Shown: positions 6,851-15,340, counted from the stretch's first letter. The stretch: 21,521 nucleotides of DNA from Flavobacteriales bacterium UBA1112 (GCA_002313415.1 DCBH01000094.1:1-21521); one strand, 5' to 3'. The notes: a model not told the origin generated them from the letters alone. Made by a program: numbers and translations.

Positions 6851-7609
6851 ATGAGAACATGGAGCGAAATGCGATGGACGCATCGGCGCGCTTGGTTGCT
6901 GTTGCGAGGTCCTTTGGCGTGGTGGTTTGTTCCCGGTGCAGCCATGACATTGGGTTTGGCTGCGTTGGGCTGGTGGGGCATTGCCATTGCCGCCGACCGT
7001 GTGACAGATTGGATGCTGTCGATGTGGATGCCGGAAATCAGGAGTGATTTGCTTCAGTCGGTTGTGGAGTGGTTGATTTGGTTGCTGCTTTTGGTCGTTA
7101 AAATCAAGTTGACCAAGTATGTTGTGCTGGTTGTGATGGGTCCGTTGCTGGCTGCAGTCAGCGAAGCTGTAGAAAAACAAATTACAGGTGTGACTCTCCC
7201 ATTTTCGTGGGGTCGATGGTTCAGAGATGCCATTCGTGGCCTCCGGTCGGCAATGCTTCTGGCTTCGTTTGAATGGTCGCTGACACTTGTTTTGTGGGCA
7301 ATTGGATTGACTGCGCCAGTCCTGAGCCCTCTGACCTTGACCATGGCATGGATGATTGGTGCATGGGCCTATGGCGCCTCGGTCATGGACTATGTTTGGG
7401 AGCGGGAGGGAAAAGACGCATGGTCTGGTTTGAAGTCCTCACTTCGACATTCTGGCACTGCACTTCGTGTGGGAATCCCATTTGCGCTGTGGATGTCTGT
7501 GCCAGTTTTGGCGTGGACAATTGGCCCTTTGATGGGAGGCATGGGGGCCACTGCCACTGCATGTGTGGCTTTAAAGGGGGCGAGCAGCAATCATGGCGCT
7601 ACCACTTGA
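6851..7609 (+). CDS. EI24/CysZ-like integral membrane protein
   Basis: A 252-residue inner-membrane protein resembling the EI24 domain family, which includes E. coli CysZ, a sulfate channel. The family-like segment GPLLAAVSEAVEKQ (97-110) follows a long hydrophobic helix (70-96). YGASVMDYVWEREG (174-187) resembles the conserved Dy-x-leRrg element after the later helices. Hydrophobic stretches lie near 27-48, 70-96, 136-157, 160-178 and 206-238. It is not next to cysteine or sulfate genes, so a sulfate role is not supported by context. ATG 6851 is used; a second ATG at 6869 is possible. No exact -7 box was found in the 68-bp gap to mpl. It overlaps convergent aroA by 19 bp. Confidence 0.75.
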   Translation: MRTWSEMRWTHRRAWLLLRGPLAWWFVPGAAMTLGLAALGWWGIAIAADRVTDWMLSMWMPEIRSDLLQSVVEWLIWLLLLVVKIKLTKYVVLVVMGPLLAAVSEAVEKQITGVTLPFSWGRWFRDAIRGLRSAMLLASFEWSLTLVLWAIGLTAPVLSPLTLTMAWMIGAWAYGASVMDYVWEREGKDAWSGLKSSLRHSGTALRVGIPFALWMSVPVLAWTIGPLMGGMGATATACVALKGASSNHGATT

Positions 7610-8886
7610 ATGTGGACCCCGAGCGCTTCCAAATCATCAAAAAAGGCAGGATAGCTTTTTGAAACAGCTTCTGCACCTTCGATTTCGATGGGTGCGCCAG
7701 CGGCGCCAAGCAAGGCTGCCGCCATCGCCATTCGATGATCTCCGTGCGAAGACATTCGCCCCTCGCGTATGGGGCCTGGATGAATGGTCATGACGTCTTT
7801 GGACTGGTCGAGATCGACCTGAATGCCCACACGCGCCCATTCCCTTTGGATGGCTTGTCCGCGGTTGGATTCTTTGTTTCCCAATCGGTGAATTCCTCGG
7901 AGGAAACTCGGGTTTTTTCCAAAGGCGGCAAGTGCAGCCAAAGGGGGGAAGAGATCGGGACTGTCGGTCAGGTCGACCTGAAAAGATTTGGGCTTGCCGG
8001 CCAGGACTTGAACTCCTCCTTCAGTGCCTGCCAATCGACATCCTCCGAACAAAAGTGCACCTTTGATGGATTCATCTGCTTGGGTGTAGCTGCTGTGAAG
8101 CCCCTCAACATTGAGGTGATGTGGTGCACAAAGTGCACCCAGTCCAAGGAGGAAAGCTGCAGCAGACCAATCTCCGTCGATGGCCACGTCCAAGGCTTGA
8201 GCGCGTTGGTTTCCTGGCACTCGCAATGTCCATGTACGCTCCTGCGCGTTCTCTTCGAGCACTTCGATTTTGATGGCCATGTCCTCGAGAACCTCAAGTG
8301 TCATTTGGACATACGGTCGGCTCACAACCCCATGCAAATGAAGCTTTGAGTCTGCCTGAGCATGGGCCAAAGCACACAACAACCCAGTCAAAACTTGACT
8401 GCTGCCTGACACATCTAAATGCACTTCCTTGCCCTGAAGTGGACCCTGCACAGTGGGATGTTGTCCTGGGGCGGCATGCTTGACGTGGACGCCAAATTCG
8501 CCAAGCGCGTCTGCAAAACCGCGAAGATGCCGTGACAACAAACTTCCTGATCGCGTCAAGGTCAGAGGACTGTCATGAAGGGAGGCCAAGACCCCAAACA
8601 TTCGTAAACCCAGGCCAGATTCTCCAGGGGTCAAATTGGTTGAGCGTGGTGCCAATGGGAAACGGCCTTGTATGGCGATGGCATCTTCACCGAGTTCCAC
8701 TTCGGCACCGAGCTGAGCAGCCATCATCAAAGCGTGCGTGCAGTCATCAGATTCCGACGGACGTGCGATCATGGTCCTGCCTTGGGCCAAGGTGGCAACG
8801 GCCACAATGCGTTGCATGATGCTCTTGCTCGGGGGTGCCCAAATCGTTTCTTCGGCCAAGGTACTTGGAAGAATGCGAAGGATCAT
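7591..8886 (-). CDS. aroA: 3-phosphoshikimate 1-carboxyvinyltransferase (EPSP synthase)
   Basis: The enzyme joins PEP and shikimate-3-phosphate to make EPSP in the shikimate route to chorismate. It has 431 residues, the usual size. Motifs in order: APPSKSIMQR (17-26, with K21/S22/R26), SESDDCTHAL (44-53), SGSSQVLTGLL (160-170), the catalytic aspartate region TDSPDLFPPLA (307-317, D311), RLGNKESNR (334-342, with K338-E339) and GDHRMAMAAAL (382-392). The PEP-site loop reads GESGLGLRMF (88-97) where E. coli has GNAGTAMRPL, so the Asn94 and Thr97 equivalents are Glu and Leu while Gly96 and the arginine are kept. The start codon overlaps the menG stop as ATGA (8886-8883), so it is the last gene of the minus-strand operon and is probably translationally coupled. 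Confidence 0.96.
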   Translation of the reverse strand: MILRILPSTLAEETIWAPPSKSIMQRIVAVATLAQGRTMIARPSESDDCTHALMMAAQLGAEVELGEDAIAIQGRFPLAPRSTNLTPGESGLGLRMFGVLASLHDSPLTLTRSGSLLSRHLRGFADALGEFGVHVKHAAPGQHPTVQGPLQGKEVHLDVSGSSQVLTGLLCALAHAQADSKLHLHGVVSRPYVQMTLEVLEDMAIKIEVLEENAQERTWTLRVPGNQRAQALDVAIDGDWSAAAFLLGLGALCAPHHLNVEGLHSSYTQADESIKGALLFGGCRLAGTEGGVQVLAGKPKSFQVDLTDSPDLFPPLAALAAFGKNPSFLRGIHRLGNKESNRGQAIQREWARVGIQVDLDQSKDVMTIHPGPIREGRMSSHGDHRMAMAAALLGAAGAPIEIEGAEAVSKSYPAFFDDLEALGVHIQVVAP

Positions 8887-9626
8887 TTCTTCGGCTTTCG
8901 GCCTGTGTACATTGAAGCGATGCCACCCGTCAAACTTTTTACGCTGACGTCCACATATCCGGCTTGGCGCATTTCATCGAGAAATCTATCACCTTCAGGA
9001 AAGGCTTGCACGCTTTCTGGCAGGTAGGAGTAGGCTGCAGGGTCTTTGCTCACCCATTTGCCCACGGTCGGCATGATGTGTTTGAAATAGAGACCAAAAA
9101 TTTGCTTGACTGGAAAGTGTTTGGGTTTGCTGAATTCCAAAACCAATCCAAGTGCTCCTGGCTTGAGAACGCGCAACATTTCCCTTAGACCTCCTTGCAA
9201 GTTTTCAAAGTTGCGGACGCCAAAAGCCACTGTATAGGCATCGAAGGTGTGATCCTCAAAAGGCAAATCCACGGAGTCGCCCTGAATGAGGTGGATTCGA
9301 TCGTTCCAATTTCGTGCGGCAATCTTGTCTCTTCCTACCGCGAGCATGCCTTCGCTGATGTCCACTCCAGTGACGTGAACATCCAGCCCCATTCGCACGG
9401 CCTCAATGGCAAAATCGGCGGTTCCTGTAGCAACATCGAGCAGTTTTGAGGGAGCTTCTCGACGCAGTGTACGAATGCATGTTTTTCTCCAGAGAACATC
9501 AATTCCGAGGGAGAAAAAGTGATTCAGGAAGTCGTATCGATGCGCAATCCCATCGAACATGCGTGCGACCTGTGTCTTCTTTGCTTCCTCTTCAGGCGTA
9601 ACGTAGGGAGTGATGCGGGTGCCCAT
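8883..9626 (-). CDS. menG: Demethylmenaquinone C-methyltransferase (UbiE/MenG)
   Basis: A SAM-dependent methyltransferase that performs the final C-methylation of menaquinone (or of a ubiquinone precursor). Bacteroidota use menaquinone, so MenG is the likelier role. With the ATG at 9626 it has 247 residues, matching UbiE (about 250). The SAM-binding motif is LLDVATGTADFA (62-73), followed by VTGVDISEGML (85-95). The UbiE signatures AFGVRNFEN (134-142) and YSYLPESVQAFP (199-210) are present. An upstream TTG-type start at 9746 would add 40 residues that do not fit the family and lie inside trkH, so I rejected it. It sits 46 bp after trkH and overlaps aroA by 4 bp. Chorismate from AroA feeds menaquinone synthesis, a plausible reason for the pairing. 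Confidence 0.95.
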   Translation of the reverse strand: MGTRITPYVTPEEEAKKTQVARMFDGIAHRYDFLNHFFSLGIDVLWRKTCIRTLRREAPSKLLDVATGTADFAIEAVRMGLDVHVTGVDISEGMLAVGRDKIAARNWNDRIHLIQGDSVDLPFEDHTFDAYTVAFGVRNFENLQGGLREMLRVLKPGALGLVLEFSKPKHFPVKQIFGLYFKHIMPTVGKWVSKDPAAYSYLPESVQAFPEGDRFLDEMRQAGYVDVSVKSLTGGIASMYTGRKPKK

Positions 9627-9672
9627 GGAAATGATTTGGTACAAAGATGGAAAAGGAGGTCTGAGAGCGCAT

Positions 9673-11496
9673 TCAACCAACCATGGTATGCCCCTCGGGG
9701 TATTTGAAGTGAGAATGCGAGGTTCGTCCGCCCACGGCAAAGGCAACGGTCAACGTTCCCACGCGGCCCACAAACATGGCGAATGCAAGAATTCCTTTGC
9801 CCCACGAACTTAAAAGTGGCGTAATCCCTGTGCTGAGACCTACGGTACCCATGGCGCTGACGTGTTCAAAAGCCAAATCAAAGAAGGATGATTGTCCCGA
9901 CAGCACCAGTTCAGATTCTGTGAGAGTCAACACAAATACCCCCAACAAATTCCCAAACAAGAAGAACAAGAGCACACTGTATGCGCGGCTTCGAAGAACG
10001 GAATTGACGGTTCTTTTGAAGATCTGGACGTGATCTCCGCCTCGCACAGTGCGCCACACGTCTGCCATTACGATGGCGAGAGTCGAAGTCTTGATGCCTC
10101 CTCCCGTTGAGCTTGAGGAGGCGCCGATGAACATGAGAATCAAGAGCAAGAAAAGCATGGGCATGCTCACCACTCCGATGTCGACCGTATTGAATCCGCT
10201 TGTTCTGGTGACACTTTGGAACACAGCAGTGGTGAATTTGCCAAATCCTGACATGCCAGATAAGGTTCCATTCCACTCGAGCAAGACAAACGCCACGCTG
10301 CCGAAAGCCACGAGGATGAATGAGAAATACAACGCAATTTTCGCGGGGAAAGAAATGGTCTTCCAAGGTTGTGCCATGCGCTCACGGAGTTTGCTGAAAT
10401 CAAACAAATCGAACATCGCAACCATGCCTAGTGCCCCTAGAAAAACCAAAAGAGTAATCACCCAATGAACCAGCCAATTGGTCGACACCCATGGGTGAGC
10501 AAGGCCATCGGTGAAAAGAGTGATTCCCGCATTGTTGAATGCGGAAACGCTGTGGAATACAGATGAAAACAAGCGGTCATTCCAGTCATCAAAAACCACA
10601 TCTGGGGACCACAGGGCCATGAGGGCCATGGCCCCCAAGGCCTCAATTCCCAGACACCAAGCAATCACTTTTCCTAGGGTGCCACTGCTTCCCAACAAGC
10701 TTTCGCTGTTTACAAAATCTTCGATCACGTCGTGCTGCTTGACTGCGACACCGAACTTCGAGGCCAATGCGAGAAAGCTGCCAAATGCAATGAAGTTCAG
10801 TCCGCCAAGTTGGATAAGAGCAAGAAGCACCCAGTGGCCCCGTGAAGTGAAGTAGGTCATGGTGTCGACACTCATTAATCCAGTCACGCATGTGGCGCTT
10901 GTGGCGGTAAACAGAGCGTCAACCCAAGGCATGCCGCCATTGATGGTGGTCATCATTGGCATGCTTAAGAGCCATGTACCCACGCCGATCAACAGCAAGA
11001 AGCTCAAGATGAAAATGACAGCAGGGTTGAGTTTGACTTGGGGCAGTCGCGACTCTGGCCTCATCCATCCCATCAAAACAGCAATGAAGAGATAACCTTG
11101 GATTAAAAATGTACTGAAATCTCCGAAGCTTGGCATGAGAACGGATAACGCTTGTTCCAAGGGAGGAGCGCCAAAAAAGAGGTCGCCCACGCCCTCGACA
11201 AGCAGCACAGTCATCACAGCGCCCTCCGCCCAAGTTTCCATGAAAAAGGTCTTGGGGTGGAAATGATACAGGGCCCGCAGGAGATAGTGGAGCACATAGA
11301 ATGCGAAACTGAACTTGACGACGTCGAACAAGGATGCTGCTGTAGCTGCATCGTGGTCGTAACCATAGTAAATGGCGAGTACAGATAGGGCGGTGAGATT
11401 GACCACAAGGGTGAGCCATTGAAATGATCCAAGGACCTGTTCCTTGCTGTGGTAAAGCCAAACATTGGCTCGTTCTCTGAATGACTGCCAACTCAA
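9673..11496 (-). CDS. Potassium uptake channel subunit, TrkH/KtrB family
   Basis: This 607-residue membrane protein forms the K+ path of a Trk/Ktr uptake system. Four selectivity-filter loops can be read: TSATCVTGL (199-207), SAFNNAGI (318-325), SVTRTSGFNT (428-437) and SAMGTVGLSTG (547-557). The flexible gating loop is SSSTGGGIKTST (461-472). The end, GRVGTLTVAFAVGG then a YPEG tail, is typical of the Ktr/Trk group. About 150 N-terminal residues with extra hydrophobic helices precede the first loop, a form I associate with Bacteroidota. The only possible start is TTG at 11496: the frame is closed by TAG 24 bases upstream and no ATG or GTG exists between. It begins one base after the stop of the heptose kinase gene. 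No trkA/ktrA cytosolic partner is encoded in this window. Confidence 0.93.
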   Translation of the reverse strand: MSWQSFRERANVWLYHSKEQVLGSFQWLTLVVNLTALSVLAIYYGYDHDAATAASLFDVVKFSFAFYVLHYLLRALYHFHPKTFFMETWAEGAVMTVLLVEGVGDLFFGAPPLEQALSVLMPSFGDFSTFLIQGYLFIAVLMGWMRPESRLPQVKLNPAVIFILSFLLLIGVGTWLLSMPMMTTINGGMPWVDALFTATSATCVTGLMSVDTMTYFTSRGHWVLLALIQLGGLNFIAFGSFLALASKFGVAVKQHDVIEDFVNSESLLGSSGTLGKVIAWCLGIEALGAMALMALWSPDVVFDDWNDRLFSSVFHSVSAFNNAGITLFTDGLAHPWVSTNWLVHWVITLLVFLGALGMVAMFDLFDFSKLRERMAQPWKTISFPAKIALYFSFILVAFGSVAFVLLEWNGTLSGMSGFGKFTTAVFQSVTRTSGFNTVDIGVVSMPMLFLLLILMFIGASSSSTGGGIKTSTLAIVMADVWRTVRGGDHVQIFKRTVNSVLRSRAYSVLLFFLFGNLLGVFVLTLTESELVLSGQSSFFDLAFEHVSAMGTVGLSTGITPLLSSWGKGILAFAMFVGRVGTLTVAFAVGGRTSHSHFKYPEGHTMVG

Positions 11497-11497
11497 T

Positions 11498-12523
11498 TCA
11501 CGAGGATGTTGGAAGTCCTAGACGAGGCAGTTCTCCTTCGAGTGCCTCTCTCGTGATTGGAACCACACCTACACGCTCACACACCCAGCCACCAGCCAAG
11601 TTGGCCACTGCGGCCATAGAAATGGCTTCCGCTTGCGAGGCCAGCATCAGGGAGGCCGTTGCAATGACCGTATCTCCAGCGCCACTTACATCAGTTACAT
11701 CTCTTGGAATGGCCGGTATGTGCAAATGATTCACGCCTTCATTGGGTGCGTGAATCCAAGAACCGAATTCTCCCAAAGTCACAAATGCACGTTTGCAATT
11801 CAATGTCGTCACAAGTGTTTCGATTGCCGAAATCATGGACTCGCGGTCGGAGGGATGGGCTTGGACTTGCAGTCCGAGACCTTCATTGAGTTCTTTTAAG
11901 TTGGGCTTGAACAAGTCTACACCTTGGTAGGCAGAGAAATGGCGAAGTTTCGGGTCAACAGCCACAGGCACTCCAGCTTCAGTACAAGTTTCGAGGACAT
12001 CTTCAATGAAACGCTCAGTCATCATGCCTTTGTCGTAGTCCTCAAGGACAACAATTTCGGGTTTTCGATTGCCCTGCAAGATGTGCTTGAGGGATTTCAG
12101 CGCCAGATGAGAAACGTTTTCGGACACTTCTTCGGCGGACTCCTCATCGATGCGCACGACGTGGCTGCCATCGCTGATGACTCGTGTTTTCACTGTCGTT
12201 GGGCGCTTGTCGTCCACAATCAAATGCGGTGTGCACATCGTATCCAACAGTGACGTTAATTCACGACCTGCTTGGTCGTCGCCGATGACGCTGATGATGT
12301 CAATGTCAGCACCAAGTGCATGAAGATTTTTGACAACATTGGCCGCGCCACCGACGCGTTCTTCTCGTCTCGATACTTCAACGACGGGTACGGGAGCTTC
12401 CGGGCTCTTGCGTTGAATGTTCCCCCACATGTATGCATCAACCATGACATCTCCAACAACGCAGACCCTTGGCTTGGACCAAGGCAACTTGTGGAGGGAC
12501 GTTGGCATGTGGGATTTACTCAT
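11498..12523 (-). CDS. PfkB-family D-glycero-beta-D-manno-heptose-7-phosphate kinase (HldE N-domain/RfaE1 type)
   Basis: It likely phosphorylates heptose 7-phosphate at C1 during ADP-heptose synthesis for lipopolysaccharide core. The 341-residue protein matches the kinase half of HldE: VVGDVMVDAYMWG (22-34), SPEAPVPVVEV (40-50), the GGAANVVKNLHALGA signature (58-72), VDPKLRHF (189-196), FKPNLKEL (205-212) and the PfkB catalytic motif DVSGAGDT (278-285, base D284). The adenylyltransferase half of bifunctional HldE is missing and must be encoded elsewhere. I use ATG 12523, 28 bp after the aspC stop; a start at 12691 would run 140 bp back into aspC and add unlike residues. ATG 12508 is a second possibility. 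Related PfkB kinases such as ribokinases are less likely given the SPEAPVPV segment. Confidence 0.88.
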   Translation of the reverse strand: MSKSHMPTSLHKLPWSKPRVCVVGDVMVDAYMWGNIQRKSPEAPVPVVEVSRREERVGGAANVVKNLHALGADIDIISVIGDDQAGRELTSLLDTMCTPHLIVDDKRPTTVKTRVISDGSHVVRIDEESAEEVSENVSHLALKSLKHILQGNRKPEIVVLEDYDKGMMTERFIEDVLETCTEAGVPVAVDPKLRHFSAYQGVDLFKPNLKELNEGLGLQVQAHPSDRESMISAIETLVTTLNCKRAFVTLGEFGSWIHAPNEGVNHLHIPAIPRDVTDVSGAGDTVIATASLMLASQAEAISMAAVANLAGGWVCERVGVVPITREALEGELPRLGLPTSS

Positions 12524-12551
12524 GAAGCCTAAGTTCGGAACTTCGAAGAAG

Positions 12552-13748
12552 TCAGGACAACTGTCGACACGCACGTTCAATGCGTCGCACGGCCTCGGCG
12601 AGGACGTCGTCTGACGCGGCATAGGAAAGGCGTATGCACTCGGGGGTTCCGAAAGCCGCACCGCTGACTGACGCGACCTTGGCCTCTTCAAGCAAGTACA
12701 GAGCTACATCATCGGCGTTTTTCAGTGTTGTGTCTTGAAAGGATTTCCCAAACAAAGCAGATACATCGGGAAAGACGTAGAATGCGCCCATTGGTTGGTT
12801 GACTTTGAATCCTGGGACTTGACTCAATCCTTCGACCATCAAAGCGCGACGTCGACGAAAAGCGTCAACCATGTCACTTACCACAGATGGGTCGGCTTCC
12901 AGAGCAGCTGCCGATGCAGCTTGGGTGATGCTAGATGGGGCAGAGGTGAATTGTCCCTGAATTTTGGTGCAAGCGGCTGCAATCCAGGTCGGCGCCCCGA
13001 TGTAGCCCAAGCGCCATCCCGTCATGGCAAAACCCTTTGACACACCATTGACAGTCACAGTGCGCTCCCACATGCCAGGCTGCGCTGCCATCGATGCGTG
13101 CTTGTCCGTGAAGTTGATGAGCTCGTAGATTTCATCGCTGACGGTGATGATGCGATCGTATTTGCGCAAAACATCTGCCAAGGCCGCTGTTTCCTCATTC
13201 GTGTAAACCGATCCCGAGGGATTGCAAGGTGAGGAGTACATCACCAAGCGTGTCTTCGGTGTGATGGCTGCTTCTAGTTCGCCGGGCAGGATTTTGTAGT
13301 CGTTGTCAATGCGAGTGGACAACACCACAGGAACGCCACCCGCCACTTTGACGATTTCCTCATAGCTCACCCAGTATGGAGCCGGGAGAATGACCTCATC
13401 TCCCGGATTTACAAGCGACAACACCACATTGGCTAAACTCTGCTTGGCCCCCGTGCTTACGACAACTTGATCCATGGTGTAGTCCAGGTCATTGTCACGT
13501 TTGAATTTCTCTGTGATTGCCTTTCGAATACGTGGAGTCCCAGGTACCGGTGTATAGTGTGTCTCGTTGGCCTGGATTGACAAGATCCCAGCTTCTTTCA
13601 TGTCAGATGGCGTATCGAAATCGGGCTCGCCGAGTGAAAGAGAAATGACATCGATTCCTTGGTCCTTCAGCTCACGAGCCTTTCTCGCCATGGCAATGGT
13701 GGCGGATTCACTAAGGCGTTGCAGGAGGTCGGAAGTGGTTTGTTCCAT
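12552..13748 (-). CDS. aspC: Aspartate aminotransferase, class I/II PLP-dependent
   Basis: This 398-residue PLP enzyme transfers the amino group between aspartate and 2-oxoglutarate, or closely related amino acids. Key parts are SLGEPDFDTP (38-47), STGAKQSLAN (98-107), PAPYWVSYEE (122-131), SSPCNPSG (172-179), SDEIYE (204-209) and the cofactor-lysine segment VNGVSKGFAMTGWRLGY (233-249), with K238 as the Schiff-base lysine. It is the subgroup Ib type found in many non-enteric bacteria. The ATG lies 23 bp beyond an exact TAGTTTTG -7 box, so it is probably the first gene of the aspC - heptose kinase - trkH - menG - aroA run. Broad aminotransferases of this fold can also use aromatic substrates, which would fit aroA in the same operon, but specificity cannot be read here. 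Confidence 0.93.
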   Translation of the reverse strand: MEQTTSDLLQRLSESATIAMARKARELKDQGIDVISLSLGEPDFDTPSDMKEAGILSIQANETHYTPVPGTPRIRKAITEKFKRDNDLDYTMDQVVVSTGAKQSLANVVLSLVNPGDEVILPAPYWVSYEEIVKVAGGVPVVLSTRIDNDYKILPGELEAAITPKTRLVMYSSPCNPSGSVYTNEETAALADVLRKYDRIITVSDEIYELINFTDKHASMAAQPGMWERTVTVNGVSKGFAMTGWRLGYIGAPTWIAAACTKIQGQFTSAPSSITQAASAAALEADPSVVSDMVDAFRRRRALMVEGLSQVPGFKVNQPMGAFYVFPDVSALFGKSFQDTTLKNADDVALYLLEEAKVASVSGAAFGTPECIRLSYAASDDVLAEAVRRIERACRQLS

Positions 13749-13776
13749 GGGTGTTGATCGTTCGTAAATGCGAGGT

Positions 13777-13784
13777 CAAAACTA
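13777..13784 (-). promoter_or_regulatory. Bacteroidota -7 box (TAGTTTTG) upstream of aspC
   Basis: The plus strand reads CAAAACTA, which on the minus strand is TAGTTTTG, an exact TAnnTTTG. It lies in the 53-bp gap between the SSS transporter stop and aspC and predicts a leader of roughly 23-25 nt. A TTG lies only 14 bp upstream rather than the usual 17-20, so the -33 element is weak. Confidence 0.5.
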
Positions 13785-13801
13785 CATCGTCATCCCGACA
13801 A

Positions 13802-15280
13802 TCAGACCAGTCTTTTTTGAGATATCAGGGCGAGTCCAAGAGCAGTAAGCAGGCCATTGATTGGCAGCAAGGCAAATCCAAAACTAAAATTGAACAAGTC
13901 CAAGAGCATGTGCTCAATTCCGTAACCAAGTGCAGGAGCGAGAACGCATACCCATGGAATGATTTTGGTCTCGGGATTCCATGTGGTAAACATGCCTACG
14001 GAAAACAGTCCGAGTAATGGCCCGTAGGTGTAATTGGCTGCAGTAAACAGAGCCGCCACAACCGAAGTGTCATTGACCATGCGAAACGCCATGATGACAA
14101 TCCAAAGGAGAACAGTCATGCCAAGGTGCACACGCCTGCGGGTCCGAGAGGCAAGTTCATGCTTCATTTTCTGTGTCTCGAGAAGGTCCACACAAGTGGA
14201 TGTGGTCAGTGCGGTCAGTGCGGAATCCGCGGAGCTGAACGCCGAAGCCAACAGGCCTACGACAAAGGCCACTCCAAGCGCAGGTCCAAGAGAGCCTCCC
14301 AGAGCAATGAGCGGGTAGAGTCGGTCCGTGGCTTGGGGTAAGGCCATGTTGATGTTTTCTGCATGCATCCACAGAAGTGCTCCCATGGTCAAAAACAAGA
14401 CATTTGCTCCGACCAGAATGATTGTGAAAGAACCCATGTTCCATTGGGCTTCTCGCAGATTTCTGCAGGCTAGGTTTTTCTGCATCATGTCTTGATCAAG
14501 TCCAGTCATTGCAATTGTGACAAACATCCCGGCTAGGATGTGTTTGACCCAGTGATTGCTCATTCTCCAATCTTCTGTCACCCAGATTTGGGTCAAATCT
14601 GTGGAAGCCAAGACCTCTGGCAAATCCATCCACACGAAATCGCCAGCGCGTAAAATTCCTCCGATCGTCAACACGACAGCGAGAAGCATGCAGGCCGTTT
14701 GAAGGGTGTCTGTCCAAATCACTGTCCCCATGCCACCTTTTTTCGTGTAGAGATAAATGACTGCCAAAATGCTTGCCGTGGTGAACCCAAACCAAGTCCA
14801 AGGCGTGGCGCCACCGTAGACAGGTTCCAAAACCAAAACATCAACCACCAGTGCCACAAGAAAGAGTCTGAATGAGGCGCCAATGACCCGACTCAAGATG
14901 AAAAAAGAGGCACCTGTTTTGTGAGCACTGTCGCCAAATCGCGTGCCCAAAAAACGGTATATGCTGGTGAGCTTGAGCTTGTAATAAAGGGGGAGGAGGA
15001 TGGTCGCAACAATGACATACCCCAGGCTGTATCCGAACACCATCTGCATGTAAGTCCACTCTTGATCACGGACCCAGCCTGGTATGCTTAAAAATGTGAC
15101 ACCGGAAAGTGAGGCACCAATCATGCCAAAGGCGACAACATACCACGGGGCTTGTTGGCTGGCCACGAAAAATCGCGCCTCTGAATCGTCGTTTGCGCTT
15201 CTGCGAACGGACCATTGCGCAATGCCTAAAAGCACAGCTACATAACCTATGGCAATAAGCAAAACGGTTGTTGGTGTCAT
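13802..15280 (-). CDS. Sodium:solute symporter (SSS family)
   Basis: A 492-residue inner-membrane Na+-coupled symporter of unknown substrate. It shows about thirteen hydrophobic helices. The first conserved helix carries GMIGASLSGVTFLSIPGWV (52-70). The middle loop GLDQDMMQKNLACRNLREAQ (260-279) is characteristic of a subgroup common in Bacteroidota. The Na2-site helix has AFSSADSALTALTTSTCVDLL (347-367, with S349/S350/S353). The C-terminus is short (SQKRLV). Family members carry sugars, amino acids, sialic acid, iodide or carboxylates, and neighbours give no hint as to which. It has its own promoter pointing away from recR and stops 53 bp before aspC. Confidence 0.92.
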   Translation of the reverse strand: MTPTTVLLIAIGYVAVLLGIAQWSVRRSANDDSEARFFVASQQAPWYVVAFGMIGASLSGVTFLSIPGWVRDQEWTYMQMVFGYSLGYVIVATILLPLYYKLKLTSIYRFLGTRFGDSAHKTGASFFILSRVIGASFRLFLVALVVDVLVLEPVYGGATPWTWFGFTTASILAVIYLYTKKGGMGTVIWTDTLQTACMLLAVVLTIGGILRAGDFVWMDLPEVLASTDLTQIWVTEDWRMSNHWVKHILAGMFVTIAMTGLDQDMMQKNLACRNLREAQWNMGSFTIILVGANVLFLTMGALLWMHAENINMALPQATDRLYPLIALGGSLGPALGVAFVVGLLASAFSSADSALTALTTSTCVDLLETQKMKHELASRTRRRVHLGMTVLLWIVIMAFRMVNDTSVVAALFTAANYTYGPLLGLFSVGMFTTWNPETKIIPWVCVLAPALGYGIEHMLLDLFNFSFGFALLPINGLLTALGLALISQKRLV

Positions 15281-15285
15281 GTGAC

Positions 15286-15314
15286 CAAATGTACGTGTTG
15301 AAGTGTACCCTCAA
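15286..15314 (-). promoter_or_regulatory. Bacteroidota promoter for the SSS symporter (-33 TTG, -7 TACATTTG)
   Basis: On the minus strand a TTG (15314-15312) is followed after 18 bp by TACATTTG (15293-15286), an exact TAnnTTTG at near-ideal spacing. Five bases (GTCAC) then lead into the ATG at 15280, which predicts a leaderless or near-leaderless transcript. The TTG is part of an 11-bp palindrome, CTCAACTTGAG (15310-15320). Confidence 0.65.
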
Positions 15315-15340
15315 CTTGAGCCTTGGTGTACCTTCGTGCG

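Noticed and set aside
9627..9746. Longer start for MenG/UbiE
   Set aside because: It overlaps the trkH 3' end and adds 40 residues not found in the family.
10919..11491. 190-codon minus-strand frame inside the TrkH/KtrB gene
   Set aside because: Same strand but another frame of a clear K+ channel; Cys/His/Arg-rich translation without a family look.
12524..12691. Longer start for the heptose kinase
   Set aside because: It would overlap aspC by 140 bp and add 56 residues with no likeness to HldE; ATG 12523 sits correctly before the conserved core.
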